NCBI GenBank assembly: GCA_963708645.1
Contig: CAVPTA010000012.1
Span: 1-64,000, forward strand
Reading direction: 5' to 3'
From: RYN-133 sp963708645
GTDB taxonomy: Bacteria > Actinomycetota > Actinomycetes > Mycobacteriales > Jatrophihabitantaceae
DNA length: 64,000 bases
Part shown: in pieces, positions 63,799-64,000 of the stretch
How the letters are laid out: each line of letters begins with the position of its first letter
Position numbering within the stretch: position 1 is the stretch's first letter
Made by a program: the position numbers and the translations under genes
Notes under the pieces: model-generated
Databases searched by the model: none
The model's input: only the letters and a program-made list of their open reading frames with translations
What the model was told of the DNA's origin: nothing

Positions 63799-64000
63799 TT
63801 GTCTCGTTCGGCCACCGTCGTCGCCTCGCTCGCCGCAGCTGTTGCTGCGGTCGCAGCGGTAGGCACTTCGACAGCTGCCGCCGCGCCGGCAAAGCAGGCA
63901 AGCCGGCCCACCTCGGCGCATCACGTCGCGCGCGCGACGCCGGCGCCCACCGCCGGCACGTTCGTGTCGGTGGGCGCGTTCCGTGCGCTGGGCGAGACCA
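63799..64000 (+). CDS. Secreted protein, N-terminal fragment
   Basis: TTG start at 63799, GGAG 8-11 bp upstream (CGGAGTACC). A signal peptide (SRSATVVASLAAAVAAVAAV) is followed by Ala/Pro-rich residues and GTFVSVGAFRALGET at the window edge. The gene continues beyond the window, so its function cannot be told. Confidence 0.55.
   Translation, partial: MSRSATVVASLAAAVAAVAAVGTSTAAAAPAKQASRPTSAHHVARATPAPTAGTFVSVGAFRALGET

Overview
The window is high-GC DNA (roughly 65-70% by eye for most of its length) from an actinobacterium. The evidence is the ribosomal/transcription block rpmG - hadA - hadB - tRNA-Trp - secE - nusG - rplK - rplA, which is the arrangement found in Mycobacterium and relatives, together with a mycobacterial Sdh1-type succinate dehydrogenase, a 2-oxoglutarate:ferredoxin oxidoreductase (korAB), an Rv1284-like beta-carbonic anhydrase, an acidic N-terminal extension on NusG and frequent GTG starts. 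The genus cannot be fixed from the sequence alone. About twenty genes, including housekeeping ones such as sdhA, sdhC and htpX, are broken by one or more single-base frameshifts. In most that I checked, adding or removing one base restores a full-length family member, so indel errors in the assembly explain them better than gene decay. Coordinates below give the whole reconstructed gene.

Layout. 1-6100: a lower-GC surface-polysaccharide region (NAD-dependent sugar epimerase, glycosyltransferase, Wzx-like flippase, two methyltransferases, Wzy-like polymerase). 6473-12467: a RarD-type permease and two tandem secreted proteins built from carboxypeptidase-regulatory-like beta-sandwich repeats. 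12532-21917: mostly housekeeping genes (DUF3467, korAB, cysteine dioxygenase with rhodanese, carbonic anhydrase, htpX, yajQ). Two DUF559 endonuclease-like genes interrupt them, each bracketed by its own family of inverted repeats. 21985-28609: tRNA-Tyr, a nitronate monooxygenase whose ATG overlaps the tRNA CCA end, a class A beta-lactamase-like protein, a polar amino-acid ABC importer, and an MmyB-type regulator divergent from an aldo/keto reductase.

28654-46605: a LacI regulator (overlapping a LysE exporter) divergent from a 14-gene import and catabolism operon. The operon holds a branched-chain-type ABC importer (five genes), a 3-hydroxyisobutyrate-dehydrogenase-like enzyme, an M24 hydrolase, an aldehyde dehydrogenase, a VOC protein, a fused E1 alpha/beta 2-oxo-acid dehydrogenase, E2, an aldo/keto reductase, a Rieske-ThDP fusion enzyme and an FMN-reductase-like protein. 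Three copies of a LacI-type operator lie at its head. The substrate is not deducible; the gene set suggests uptake of a small organic acid or amide, hydrolysis, oxidation and lipoate-dependent decarboxylation.

46616-57619: GNAT, sdhCAB, two tRNAs, rpmG, TetR-DUF4873, hadAB, an aspartate-type aminotransferase bracketed by palindromes, tRNA-Trp, secE-nusG and rplK-rplA. 57637-63729: a HopA1-like protein divergent from a tightly coupled set of intracellular S8 protease, ECF-type sigma factor, small beta-sandwich protein and TPR-CHAT protease. The last three recall the Csx29 - Csx30 - sigma arrangement of type III-E CRISPR (Craspase), but no CRISPR is present here. The window ends inside a new secreted protein.

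The two most interesting observations are the stand-alone sigma/CHAT/S8 cluster and the two DUF559 genes with copy-specific palindromic repeats.
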